DNA from: Lachnospiraceae bacterium UBA5899
GTDB lineage: Bacteria; Bacillota; Clostridia; Lachnospirales; Lachnospiraceae
Reading direction: 5' to 3'
NCBI GenBank assembly: GCA_002432425.1
Contig: DJEL01000055.1
Location: 1 to 14,445, forward strand
Length of the DNA stretch: 14,445 bases
Shown: positions 7,762-14,445 of the stretch, piece after piece
Layout: every line of letters starts with the position of its first letter
How positions within the stretch are numbered: position 1 is the stretch's first letter
The notes under the pieces: generated by a model
Told to the model about the DNA's origin: nothing
The model's input: the letters and a program-made list of their open reading frames with translations, nothing else
Database searches by the model: none
Program-made: the position numbers and the translations under genes

Positions 7762-8667
7762 ATGGAAAACAACGCTTTTAAGTCGGGATTTGTTACGTTA
7801 ATCGGCAGACCCAATGTGGGAAAATCCACCCTGATGAACTGTATTATCGGGCAGAAAATCGCCATTACATCCAACAAACCCCAGACTACCAGAAACCGGA
7901 TACAGACAGTATATACTTCGGAAGAAGGACAGATTGTATTTCTGGATACGCCGGGTATTCACAAAGCGAAAAACAAATTGGGTGATTACATGGTAACGGT
8001 AGCCGAAAAAACACTTTCCGAAGTGGATGTGATTTTGTGGCTGGTGGAGCCTTCCAACTTTATCGGCGCCGGGGAAAGGCATATCATCGAGCAGTTAAAA
8101 AAGGGAAAGACACCGGTTATTTTGGTCATCAACAAAATTGACACCGTAAAAAAAGAACAGCTTTTAGAATACATCGATATCTACCGGAAAGAATATGATT
8201 TTGCGGAAATCGTACCGGTTTCTGCCTTAAAAGCGGAAAATATAAAAGAACTTCTGAAATGCATCATGAAGTATCTGCCTTACGGTCCGGCATTTTACGA
8301 TGAGGATACCGTAACCGACCAGCCGGTGAGACAGATTGTGGCGGAGCTCATCCGGGAAAAGACGCTGCGTCTGCTTTCCGATGAAATTCCCCACGGTGTG
8401 GCGGTCAGCATCGAGAGCATGAAATACAAAAAGAATATCGTGGATATCGAAGCTACCATTTTCTGTGAACGGGATTCCCACAAGGGTATTATTATAGGAA
8501 AGAACGGCGCCATGCTTAAAAAAATCGGTTCCGCGGCAAGAAGAGATATCGAGGATTTGCTGGAAAAACAGGCAAATCTGCAGCTTTGGGTGAAGGTAAA
8601 GAAGGACTGGAGAGACAGTGATTTCCTTCTGAAAAACTTTGGCTACCAGGAAAAAGATAAGGCGTAG
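7762..8667 (+). CDS. era: GTPase Era
   Basis: A 301-aa protein, the usual Era length. It has G1 GRPNVGKST (15-23), the Era switch-I segment NKPQTTRNRI (38-47), G3 DTPGIHK (62-68), G4 NKID (124-127), G5 VSALK (153-157), and a C-terminal KH domain with the GxxG loop GKNG (246-249) inside GIIIGKNGAMLKKIG. Era binds the 3' end of 16S rRNA through the KH domain and acts in late 30S maturation. GAGGA lies 7 nt before the ATG. The era - yqzL - recO order is the same as in Bacillus and many other Firmicutes. Confidence 0.97.
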   Translation: MENNAFKSGFVTLIGRPNVGKSTLMNCIIGQKIAITSNKPQTTRNRIQTVYTSEEGQIVFLDTPGIHKAKNKLGDYMVTVAEKTLSEVDVILWLVEPSNFIGAGERHIIEQLKKGKTPVILVINKIDTVKKEQLLEYIDIYRKEYDFAEIVPVSALKAENIKELLKCIMKYLPYGPAFYDEDTVTDQPVRQIVAELIREKTLRLLSDEIPHGVAVSIESMKYKKNIVDIEATIFCERDSHKGIIIGKNGAMLKKIGSAARRDIEDLLEKQANLQLWVKVKKDWRDSDFLLKNFGYQEKDKA

Positions 8668-8696
8668 GAACGCATAGAAAATTTCATTTTGTAAAC

Positions 8697-8736
8697 CCTA
8701 AGTCCTATCAAAGAAAATACTTTGAGAGGACTTAGG
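8697..8736 (+). other. Long hairpin covering the ribosome site of the YqzL-like gene
   Basis: Arms CCTAAGTCCT (8697-8706) and AGGACTTAGG (8727-8736) are a perfect 10-bp inverted repeat. Inside them, CAAAG (8709-8713) pairs with CTTTG (8720-8724) around a 6-nt AAAATA loop, leaving a 2x2 internal loop. The 3' arm contains both possible Shine-Dalgarno sequences (AGGA 8727-8730 and TAGG 8733-8736) for ATG 8743. No U-run follows on either strand, so it is not an intrinsic terminator. It may control translation or mark an RNA processing site between era and the downstream genes. Confidence 0.7.
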
Positions 8737-8742
8737 TATCAT

Positions 8743-8922
8743 ATGAAGAACGAAGAAAATTACTGGGAGCAGTTCATGGCGAGCGGACGGATTTCGGATT
8801 ATCTTTCCTATGTGGAAAAGAGGGAAGAGGATAAGCTACGGGATGTGGCTTTGGGAGAAGCTTCTTATGCAGGATTTTTATGTAGTGACAGGGATGGTGA
8901 TAAGCCAGATGCCTGTCGGTGA
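8743..8922 (+). CDS. YqzL-like small protein
   Basis: A 59-aa acidic protein starting MKNEENYWEQF. The pattern YW-x2-F-x2-SG-x3-DYLSY matches small YqzL-family proteins (W-x2-F-x2-TG-x2-E-Y-L), and the position between era and recO is where yqzL sits in Bacillus. No biochemical function is established for the family. ATG 8743 is preferred over the in-frame TTG at 8722, which lies within the hairpin. The last 18 codons overlap the start of recO by 56 nt in another frame; that tail is not part of the conserved motif and may simply be read-on sequence. Longer than the Bacillus protein (about 47 aa). Confidence 0.7.
   Translation: MKNEENYWEQFMASGRISDYLSYVEKREEDKLRDVALGEASYAGFLCSDRDGDKPDACR
8853..8857 (+). 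promoter_or_regulatory. Shine-Dalgarno fixing the recO start
   Basis: GGGAG lies 9 nt before ATG 8867, where the protein sequence starts to look like RecO. The in-frame ATG at 8810 would add 19 residues with no RecO character. Confidence 0.65.
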
Positions 8923-9517
8923 ATTTGACAGAAGGGTTTGTATTTTAACCAGGGAAAAAGGGAAGATTACTGCTTTTGCGAAAGGCGCAAGACGGCCGGG
9001 AAGCAAATTCATGGCAGCAACCAACCCTTTTTCTTTTGGTAAATTCAAGCTGTATGAAGGAAAAAGCTCTTACAATATCATGGAAGTGGATATCAGCCGG
9101 TATTTTGAAGAACTGCGGCAGGATTACATAGGTGCCTACGTGGGCATGTACTTTCTGGAAGTGGCGGATTACTATACCAGAGAAAACAATGATGAAAAAG
9201 AAATGTTAAAGCTTTTGTACCAGAGTCTCCGGGCGCTGGAGCACCCGGCAATTCCGAAAAAACTGGTGCAGTATGTATTTGAAATCAAATCCCTTGTGGT
9301 AAACGGCGAATATCCCGGAGTGCCGAAGGATGTGCCATTACAGGAGTCCACGGTCTATGCCCTGCAGTTTATCGCGGCAACTCCGGTGGAAAAACTCTAT
9401 ACCTTTACGGTAAAGGAGGATATTTTAAAGGAACTGGGCATGGTGGCACAGGAATACCGCAGCCGTTTTATGGACCGGCAATTTAAAAGTCTGCAAATAT
9501 TAGAAACTCTTTATTGA
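8867..9517 (+). CDS. recO: DNA repair protein RecO (short form without zinc finger)
   Basis: A 216-aa protein from ATG 8867. The N-terminal OB-fold is recognised from VVTGMVISQMPVGEFDRR (6-23) followed by ILTREKGKITAFAKGARRP (26-44), the typical RecO opening. A helical C-terminal part follows (about 85-216). RecO works with RecR to load RecA onto SSB-coated single-stranded DNA in recombinational repair. The usual length is about 240-260 aa, and many RecO proteins carry a four-cysteine zinc finger in the C-terminal part. Here the only cysteine is C25, and the finger region is replaced by a short link near VVNGEYPGVPKD. The start is supported by GGGAG 9 nt upstream; it overlaps the YqzL-like gene by 56 nt, suggesting coupled translation. 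Confidence 0.88.
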   Translation: MQDFYVVTGMVISQMPVGEFDRRVCILTREKGKITAFAKGARRPGSKFMAATNPFSFGKFKLYEGKSSYNIMEVDISRYFEELRQDYIGAYVGMYFLEVADYYTRENNDEKEMLKLLYQSLRALEHPAIPKKLVQYVFEIKSLVVNGEYPGVPKDVPLQESTVYALQFIAATPVEKLYTFTVKEDILKELGMVAQEYRSRFMDRQFKSLQILETLY

Positions 9518-9542
9518 AAAACCAATGTAATTTCGCTATAAT
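9514..9542 (+). promoter_or_regulatory. Strong sigma-A promoter for the lipoprotein (and probably glyS/alaS)
   Basis: -35 TTGAAA (9514-9519) overlaps the recO stop codon, with a 17-nt spacer and a perfect -10 TATAAT (9537-9542). It is the best promoter match in the window. Since no terminator is visible before 14327, it probably also drives glyS and alaS. Confidence 0.8.
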
Positions 9543-9547
9543 ATAGC
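9535..9547. repeat. 13-bp palindrome over the -10 box
   Basis: GCTATA (9535-9540), a central A, and TATAGC (9542-9547) form a perfect inverted repeat that contains the whole TATAAT box. It could be an operator, or an accident of the AT-rich -10 sequence. Confidence 0.5.
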
Positions 9548-9583
9548 ATGGTATTTTAAAAATATGAAAAGAAAGGCAAGATT

Positions 9584-10201
9584 ATGAAGACAAAAATAAG
9601 TAAACATACCGTATTCACGGCCATGTTCCTGCTTGCTTTCTGTCAGATTTTTCTGCTTGCCGGGTGCGCTGAGCAGACCAAGGCACCCACGGAAACCGGT
9701 CTTAAGGTGGAAAAAAGCGGAGAAATCGTAAGCACGATAGTGGAATCCTTTGAAAAAGAGTATTACACGCAGGCATCGCTGCAAGAGATGATTGAGGATG
9801 AAATCGCATCCTATCAGAAAAACGGAGCAATTACCTTAAATAAGGCAGAGGTACAGGAAGCGGAGAACGGCAACACCGTTACCGTGGAAATTACCTATGC
9901 ATCCGGGCAGGATTATGCGGCATTTAACGATACAAAGCTGTTCTTCGGCACCGTATCCGAAGCGCAGGCAGCCGGATATGCCATTCCGACGGACTTAGTC
10001 AGTGTGAAAGAGGACAGGACGATTACCTCGGAAGAACTGGACGGCATGAAAGAAAAGTATGTATTTATCACAAATGAAAGCCTGCCGGTGACTTTACCGG
10101 AAAAAGCGGCGTTTGTGACACAGGATACAGAGATTATCAGCAGCAACTGCATAAAAGCACGGGAAGAGGGAGCAAAGCTCACCTACGTGATTATGAAATA
10201 G
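9584..10201 (+). CDS. Lipoprotein of unknown function, 205 aa
   Basis: The N-terminus has lysines at 2, 4 and 7, a hydrophobic stretch (9-25) and the lipobox LAGC with C28 as the predicted lipidated residue. The mature part is acidic, with alternating strand-like and helical segments. I do not recognise a named domain. Motifs such as VTVEITYASGQDYAAFN (about 93-110) and a late Cys (in SSNCIKARE) are visible, but no catalytic signature. GAAAGG lies 7 nt before the ATG. The gene has its own consensus promoter and lies 14 nt before glyS, so it is co-transcribed with the tRNA synthetases. It is probably displayed on the outer face of the membrane. Confidence 0.85.
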   Translation: MKTKISKHTVFTAMFLLAFCQIFLLAGCAEQTKAPTETGLKVEKSGEIVSTIVESFEKEYYTQASLQEMIEDEIASYQKNGAITLNKAEVQEAENGNTVTVEITYASGQDYAAFNDTKLFFGTVSEAQAAGYAIPTDLVSVKEDRTITSEELDGMKEKYVFITNESLPVTLPEKAAFVTQDTEIISSNCIKAREEGAKLTYVIMK

Positions 10202-10209
10202 GGAGGAAG
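10201..10209 (+). promoter_or_regulatory. Shine-Dalgarno fixing a GTG start for glyS
   Basis: GGGAGGAAG directly follows the lipoprotein stop. Its GGAGG core is 9 nt before GTG 10216 but 21 nt before the first in-frame ATG (10228), so GTG is preferred. Confidence 0.7.
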
Positions 10210-10215
10210 AAAAAA

Positions 10216-11604
10216 GTGGAAAAGACAATGGAAAAAATCGTAGCACTGGCAAAGGCAAGAGGATTTGTATATCCCGGTTCCGAAATTTACGGAGGACTTG
10301 CCAATACCTGGGACTATGGTAATTTAGGCGTAGAATTAAAGAACAACGTAAAAAGAGCATGGTGGCAGAAATTCGTACAGGAAGACCCTCATAACGTAGG
10401 TGTTGACTGCGCCATCTTAATGAACCCCCAGACATGGGTAGCCAGCGGTCACTTAGGCGGTTTCTCAGACCCTCTTATGGACTGTAAGGAATGCCATGAG
10501 CGTTTCCGTGCCGATAAGCTGATTGAAGATTTCTGCGCAGAAAACAACATCACCCTTGAGGAGAGCGTGGATGCATGGAGCCAGGAAAAGATGAAGGCAT
10601 TTGTGGAGGAACACAATGTTCCCTGTCCTACCTGCGGCAAGCACAATTTTACCGATATCAGACAGTTCAACCTGATGTTCAAGACCTTTCAGGGTGTTAC
10701 CGAGGATGCCAAGAACACCGTATATTTACGTCCCGAAACCGCACAGGGTATTTTCGTAAACTTCAAGAATGTACAGAGAACATCCCGTAAAAAAATTCCG
10801 TTCGGTATCGGCCAGATCGGTAAGTCCTTCCGTAACGAAATCACACCCGGAAACTTTACCTTCCGTACCAGAGAGTTTGAACAGATGGAGCTGGAATTCT
10901 TCTGCGAGCCCGGCACCGACATGGAATGGTTCCGGTACTGGAGAGCATTCTGCCGTGACTGGCTTCTGTCCTTAGGCATGAAGGAAGAGGAAATCCGTCT
11001 CCGCGACCATTCTCCCGAAGAACTCTGCTTCTACAGCAAGGGTACTACCGATATTGAATTCCTGTTCCCCTTCGGCTGGGGCGAGCTCTGGGGTATCGCA
11101 GACAGAACCGATTACGACCTGACCCAGCATGCAAACGTATCCGGACAGGATATGACCTATTTTGATGATGTAAAGAATGAAAAATACATTCCTTATGTAG
11201 TAGAGCCTTCTCTCGGCGCTGACCGTGTGGTACTGGCTTTCCTTTGCGCCGCATACGACGAAGAGGAATTAGAGGGCGGCGATGTGCGTACCGTTCTGCA
11301 TTTCCATCCCGCACTGGCACCGGTTAAGATTGCCGTACTGCCTCTTTCCAAGAAGTTAAACGAGGGCGCTGAAAAGATTTTTGCAGAGCTTACCAAGAAG
11401 TACAACTGCGAATTCGATGACAGAGGCGCTATCGGTAAGAGATACCGCCGTCAGGATGAAATCGGTACTCCTTTCTGCATTACTTATGACTTTGACTCCG
11501 AAGAGGACAACTGCGTAACCGTACGTTTTCGTGATTCCATGGAGCAGGAGAGAGTGGCAATCGCCGATTTAGATGCTTATTTTGCAGATAAATTTACATT
11601 CTAA
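10216..11604 (+). CDS. glyS: Glycyl-tRNA synthetase, single-chain alpha2 type
   Basis: A 462-aa class II synthetase that charges tRNA-Gly. The opening (MEKIVALAKARGFVYPGSEIYGG in two parts, 5-27) and WDYGNLGVELK (32-42) are typical of the homodimeric enzyme. A zinc-ribbon-like pair, C90/C93 and C137/C140, lies in the insertion after motif 1. Motif 2 is FRNEITPGNFTFRTREFEQ (205-223), motif 3 is EPSLGADR (330-337), and the anticodon-binding domain covers about 367-462. This is not the glyQ/glyS alpha2beta2 enzyme found at this spot in Bacillus. The start codon is GTG, chosen from the ribosome site. No T-box leader is present; the gene appears to be transcribed from the promoter at 9514 with the upstream lipoprotein. 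Confidence 0.96.
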   Translation: MEKTMEKIVALAKARGFVYPGSEIYGGLANTWDYGNLGVELKNNVKRAWWQKFVQEDPHNVGVDCAILMNPQTWVASGHLGGFSDPLMDCKECHERFRADKLIEDFCAENNITLEESVDAWSQEKMKAFVEEHNVPCPTCGKHNFTDIRQFNLMFKTFQGVTEDAKNTVYLRPETAQGIFVNFKNVQRTSRKKIPFGIGQIGKSFRNEITPGNFTFRTREFEQMELEFFCEPGTDMEWFRYWRAFCRDWLLSLGMKEEEIRLRDHSPEELCFYSKGTTDIEFLFPFGWGELWGIADRTDYDLTQHANVSGQDMTYFDDVKNEKYIPYVVEPSLGADRVVLAFLCAAYDEEELEGGDVRTVLHFHPALAPVKIAVLPLSKKLNEGAEKIFAELTKKYNCEFDDRGAIGKRYRRQDEIGTPFCITYDFDSEEDNCVTVRFRDSMEQERVAIADLDAYFADKFTF

Positions 11605-11634
11605 GACAGAGTTTCTTAGAGGAGATTTCTAAGA
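11600..11634 (+). repeat. Mutually exclusive hairpins between glyS and alaS
   Basis: TCTAAGA (11600-11606, containing the glyS stop), TCTTAGA (11614-11620) and TCTAAGA (11628-11634) are evenly spaced by 7 nt. The middle copy is complementary to both outer ones, so it can pair left (7 bp) or right (7 bp, extendable with wobbles). There is no U-run after either hairpin. The alaS ribosome site lies just downstream and outside the stems. Confidence 0.55.
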
Positions 11635-11644
11635 GAACAGAAAT

Positions 11645-11649
11645 AGGAG
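11645..11649 (+). promoter_or_regulatory. Shine-Dalgarno of alaS
   Basis: AGGAG, 10 nt before ATG 11660, in an unstructured A-rich leader. Confidence 0.65.
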
Positions 11650-11659
11650 ACAAACAACA

Positions 11660-14311
11660 ATGAGACAATTCACATCTGATGAACTGAGAAAGACCTGGAA
11701 ACAGTTTTACATGGACCGCGGACATGTGGATGTAGGTGCCGTATCCTTAGTTTCCGATGGTTCTACCGGTGTTATGTTTAACGTAGCGGGTATGCAGCCC
11801 CTGATGCCTTATCTTTTAGGCCAGAAGCATCCCCTTGGTACCAGACTCTGCAACGTACAGGGTTGTGTGCGTACCAACGATATTGATTCCGTAGGCGACA
11901 AGAGCCATGTTACCTTCTTTGAAATGATGGGTAGCTGGAGCCTGGGAGATTATTTCAAAAAAGAAAGATGTCAGTGGAGTTTTGAACTTTTAACCGATGT
12001 ATTCGGATTTGATGCGGACCATCTGGCAGCAACCGTATTCGCAGGGGATGAAAATGCACCCCGTGATGAGGAAGGCGCAAAGTACCGTATAGAGTCCGGC
12101 TTCAAGAAAGAAAACATCTATTACCTTCCAGCAGACGACAACTGGTGGGGACTGGAGTACGGTCCCTGCGGTCCCGACAGCGAAATGTTCTACATCGCAG
12201 ACAGACCGGACTGCGGTCCGAACTGCGGACCCGGATGCAGCTGTGGCAAATACACAGAGCTTGGCAACGACGTATTTATGCAGTACGAAAAGCATCATGA
12301 CGGACATCTGACTCCGTTAAAGCAGAAAAACGTGGATACCGGCTGGGGACTGGAGCGTATTTTAGCTTTCTTAAACGGAACCAAGGACGTATATCGTGTG
12401 GATTTATTTGCGCCCATCATTGCGTATATTGAGGACGCGGCAGGCGTGAAATACGAGCAGGACGAAAAACTCACAAGGTCCATGAGAATTCTGGCAGACC
12501 ATGTCCGTACCGGCGTTATGTTAATCGGAGATGAAGCAAAGCTTCTTCCTTCCAATGCCGGTGCAGGCTATGTTCTCCGCCGTTTAATCCGCCGTGCGGT
12601 AAGACATGCCCGTACCTTAAAGCTGAACAAAGAGCATATCTTAACGATTGCCGGCATGTATATTGATGACATTTACAAGGAAAGCTATCCGCTTCTTACA
12701 AAGAACCGCGAGTTTATTTTAAGCGAACTGAAAAAGGAAATTGAACGTTTTGAAAGCACTCTGGAAAACGGTCTGAAGGAGTTCCATAAGATTTTGGAAA
12801 ACAAGAGAGCGGAAAAGGCAACCGTTATCGACGGCAAAGCCGCTTTCTATCTCTATGATACCTTTGGCTTCCCCATTGAGCTTACCGTGGAACTGGCAGA
12901 AGAAGAAGGACTTACCGTGGATGAAGCGGGATTTGCCGAAGCGATGGAAGAACAGAAGCAGAAAGCCCGTGAGAACCAGAACTTCTCCGCTAAGTTAAAT
13001 GTGAGAGCAGGTCTGTTTGATGATTTGGGAGAGAATGTCACAACCGAATTTATCGGTTACGATACTCTTACCGGCGAAGATACCATTCTTGCCCTTGCGG
13101 ATGAAACGGCAAGAAAAGAGGTGCTTTCCGCAGGGGAAAACGGAACTGTCATAGTGGCAAAGACGCCGTTCTATGCAACCATGGGCGGCCAGAAGGGCGA
13201 CATCGGTACCATCACCACAAAGGACGGTACCTTCGCAGTAGAAGAAACCGTAAAACTGTCCGGCGGCAGAGTCGGCCATATCGGAAAAGTAACTTCCGGT
13301 ACCGTAAAAGTCGGTGAAAAGGCAGTTTTAAGCGTGGACACCGTAAACCGTAACAATACCTGTAAGAACCATTCCGCAACCCACCTTCTGCAGGCAGCGC
13401 TGCAGGCAGTACTCGGCGACCATGTAGAGCAGCAGGGTTCTTATCAGGATGCAGGAAGAACCCGTTTCGATTTCAGCCATTCCCAGGCAATGACCGCAGA
13501 AGAAATTGCCAAAGTGGAAGCTCTTGTCAATGAGAAAATCCGGGAAAGCATCGATGTGGTAACCGATGTAATGAGTATTGAAGATGCCAAGAAGAGCGGA
13601 GCCATGGCTCTCTTCGGTGAAAAATACGGTGAGACCGTGCGCGTGGTTTCCATGGGAGATTTCTCCAAGGAACTCTGCGGCGGTACCCATGTAAAGAATA
13701 CCGGTGTTATCGGCTCCTTCAAGATATTGTCCGAAAACGGTGTGGCAGCAGGCGTGCGCCGTATCGAAGCCATTACCGGTGACAATGTGCTGGCATATTA
13801 TAAGGAAATGGAAGAAAAGCTTCTGGCAGCAGCCAAAGTTTTAAAGACCACTCCGGATAATTTAGTAGAAAAATGCGAACATGTGATGGCAGAAATGAAG
13901 AGCCTTTCTTCCGAAAACGAATCCCTGAAGGCAAAGGCTGCCAAGGATGCACTCGGTGATGTTATGAACCAGGTGAAGGAAGTAAAGGGCGTTAAGCTTC
14001 TGGCAAGCAGTGTAAGCGGCGTGGACATGAACGGACTTCGTGACTTAGGTGATTCCCTGAAAGCCAAATTGGGAGAAGGCGTTGTGGTTCTTCTTTCCGA
14101 TATGGACGGCAAGGTAAATATGGTAGCCATGGCAACCGACGGAGCCGTTAAAAAGGGCGCTCATGCAGGCAACTTAATCAAAGGCATCGCCGCATTTGTC
14201 GGCGGTGGCGGCGGCGGCAGACCGAATATGGCACAGGCAGGCGGTAAGAATCCTGCCGGTATTCCCGCAGCAATCGCAGAGGCTGAAAAAGTGCTGGAAG
14301 GCATGCTGTAA
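11660..14311 (+). CDS. alaS: Alanyl-tRNA synthetase, variant catalytic-domain type
   Basis: An 883-aa protein with the complete AlaRS layout: class II catalytic core (about 1-240), tRNA-recognition helices (to about 460), an editing domain, and a C-terminal DHHA1-type domain with a glycine-rich loop (about 847-862). The editing zinc site is intact: H571 and H575 in HSATH, C673 and H677 in CGGTH, matching H567/H571/C666/H670 of the E. coli enzyme. The core includes FNVAGMQPLMPYLLG and VRTNDIDSVGDKSHVTFFEM (from V70, R71), followed by GSWSLGDYFKKE. The usual bacterial form instead has a KHNDLENVG-type motif 2 and NFSFGDYFK; the present pattern is that of a divergent AlaRS branch that I recall from candidate-phylum bacteria and some clostridia. 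C185, C189, C193 and C195 form a compact cysteine cluster. It lies 55 nt after glyS and ends the transcription unit. Confidence 0.95.
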   Translation: MRQFTSDELRKTWKQFYMDRGHVDVGAVSLVSDGSTGVMFNVAGMQPLMPYLLGQKHPLGTRLCNVQGCVRTNDIDSVGDKSHVTFFEMMGSWSLGDYFKKERCQWSFELLTDVFGFDADHLAATVFAGDENAPRDEEGAKYRIESGFKKENIYYLPADDNWWGLEYGPCGPDSEMFYIADRPDCGPNCGPGCSCGKYTELGNDVFMQYEKHHDGHLTPLKQKNVDTGWGLERILAFLNGTKDVYRVDLFAPIIAYIEDAAGVKYEQDEKLTRSMRILADHVRTGVMLIGDEAKLLPSNAGAGYVLRRLIRRAVRHARTLKLNKEHILTIAGMYIDDIYKESYPLLTKNREFILSELKKEIERFESTLENGLKEFHKILENKRAEKATVIDGKAAFYLYDTFGFPIELTVELAEEEGLTVDEAGFAEAMEEQKQKARENQNFSAKLNVRAGLFDDLGENVTTEFIGYDTLTGEDTILALADETARKEVLSAGENGTVIVAKTPFYATMGGQKGDIGTITTKDGTFAVEETVKLSGGRVGHIGKVTSGTVKVGEKAVLSVDTVNRNNTCKNHSATHLLQAALQAVLGDHVEQQGSYQDAGRTRFDFSHSQAMTAEEIAKVEALVNEKIRESIDVVTDVMSIEDAKKSGAMALFGEKYGETVRVVSMGDFSKELCGGTHVKNTGVIGSFKILSENGVAAGVRRIEAITGDNVLAYYKEMEEKLLAAAKVLKTTPDNLVEKCEHVMAEMKSLSSENESLKAKAAKDALGDVMNQVKEVKGVKLLASSVSGVDMNGLRDLGDSLKAKLGEGVVVLLSDMDGKVNMVAMATDGAVKKGAHAGNLIKGIAAFVGGGGGGRPNMAQAGGKNPAGIPAAIAEAEKVLEGML

Positions 14312-14326
14312 TAAATAGAAATCAGG

Positions 14327-14355
14327 AAAGAGGCTGTTTTGGCAGCCTCTTTTTT
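14327..14355 (+). terminator. Rho-independent terminator after alaS
   Basis: AAAGAGGCTG (14327-14336) pairs with CAGCCTCTTT (14343-14352) around a TTTTGG loop, continuing into a run of six T (14350-14355). It lies 15 nt after the alaS stop and is the only clear intrinsic terminator in the window. Confidence 0.93.
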
Positions 14356-14369
14356 ACTTTATAGGAAAT

Positions 14370-14398
14370 TTCTCAAAACGTCAGAAATGGTGTATAAT
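14370..14398 (+). promoter_or_regulatory. Promoter for a gene beyond the right edge
   Basis: -35 TTCTCA (14370-14375), 17-nt spacer and perfect -10 TATAAT (14393-14398). The predicted start is near 14405. In many Firmicutes ireB (UPF0297) and ruvX follow alaS, so such a gene may follow, but none is visible here. Confidence 0.65.
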
Positions 14399-14431
14399 AG
14401 ATTGGAAATAAAAAATGACATAACAAAAGAG

Positions 14432-14445
14432 CGAAGGGGGCTTCG
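14432..14445 (+). other. Small hairpin with a G-rich loop at the window end
   Basis: CGAAG (14432-14436) and CTTCG (14441-14445) flank GGGG. The AAGGGGG stretch could be the ribosome site of the next gene, presented in the loop. The start codon is outside the window. Confidence 0.35.

Noticed and set aside
8697..8736. The hairpin before the YqzL-like gene as an intrinsic terminator
   Set aside because: No T-run follows the stem on either strand.
8810..8866. Longer recO starting at ATG 8810
   Set aside because: The extra 19 residues do not look like RecO, and ATG 8867 has a well-placed ribosome site.
10202..11659. T-box riboswitch in front of glyS or alaS
   Set aside because: The spacers are only 14 and 55 nt, and no T-box core (AGGGTGG-like) sequence is present.
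12215..12231. Inverted repeat GGTCCG / CGGACC within alaS
   Set aside because: It falls in the codons of the repeated CGPNCGPG motif and is explained by the protein sequence.
1..14445. Mobile elements, phage genes, CRISPR arrays, toxin-antitoxin pairs, tRNA or rRNA genes
   Set aside because: None of the expected motifs, repeat arrays or folds was seen anywhere in the window; the gene content is typical of a stable chromosomal region.

Overview
The window looks like a chromosomal segment from an anaerobic gut Firmicute, most probably a Lachnospiraceae/Clostridia member. The reasons are the moderate GC content, consensus sigma-A promoters, strong Shine-Dalgarno sites, the order era - yqzL-like - recO - glyS, a single-chain (alpha2) glycyl-tRNA synthetase, a clostridial-type large acyl-CoA dehydratase activase, and lipoproteins with short lipoboxes. 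I see no transposase, phage gene, CRISPR array, tRNA or rRNA.

Layout. Positions 1-1340 (minus strand) hold the N-terminal 446 codons of a large activase of the BcrA/BadF/HgdC family with two ASKHA domains in tandem; the gene runs off the left edge. A 246-bp divergent intergenic region (1341-1586) carries one clear promoter in each direction. From 1587 to 14311 every gene is on the plus strand with short gaps or overlaps: a rhomboid-fold membrane protein without catalytic residues but with a C-terminal zinc finger; a truncated sigma-70-like protein; an unknown 132-aa protein overlapping it by 8 nt; a PreP-type M16C zinc peptidase; a DUF4349 lipoprotein; the GTPase Era; a YqzL-like small protein; RecO; an unknown lipoprotein with its own consensus promoter; glycyl-tRNA synthetase; and an alanyl-tRNA synthetase of a variant type. 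An intrinsic terminator follows alaS, and a new promoter at 14370-14398 reads out of the right edge.

The genes mix housekeeping translation and ribosome work (era, glyS, alaS), DNA repair (recO), peptide turnover (PreP-like) and cell-envelope proteins. The first three plus-strand genes look like a small lineage-specific module (membrane protein, sigma-like protein, unknown partner) placed before the conserved cluster.

I found no clear new multi-gene system. The best candidates for something undescribed are the sigma-like protein that keeps region 1.1 but lacks region 4, with its overlapping partner; the pseudo-rhomboid/zinc-finger fusion; a near-perfect hairpin whose 3' arm covers the Shine-Dalgarno of the YqzL-like gene; a set of mutually exclusive hairpins between glyS and alaS; and a four-cysteine cluster in the variant AlaRS.
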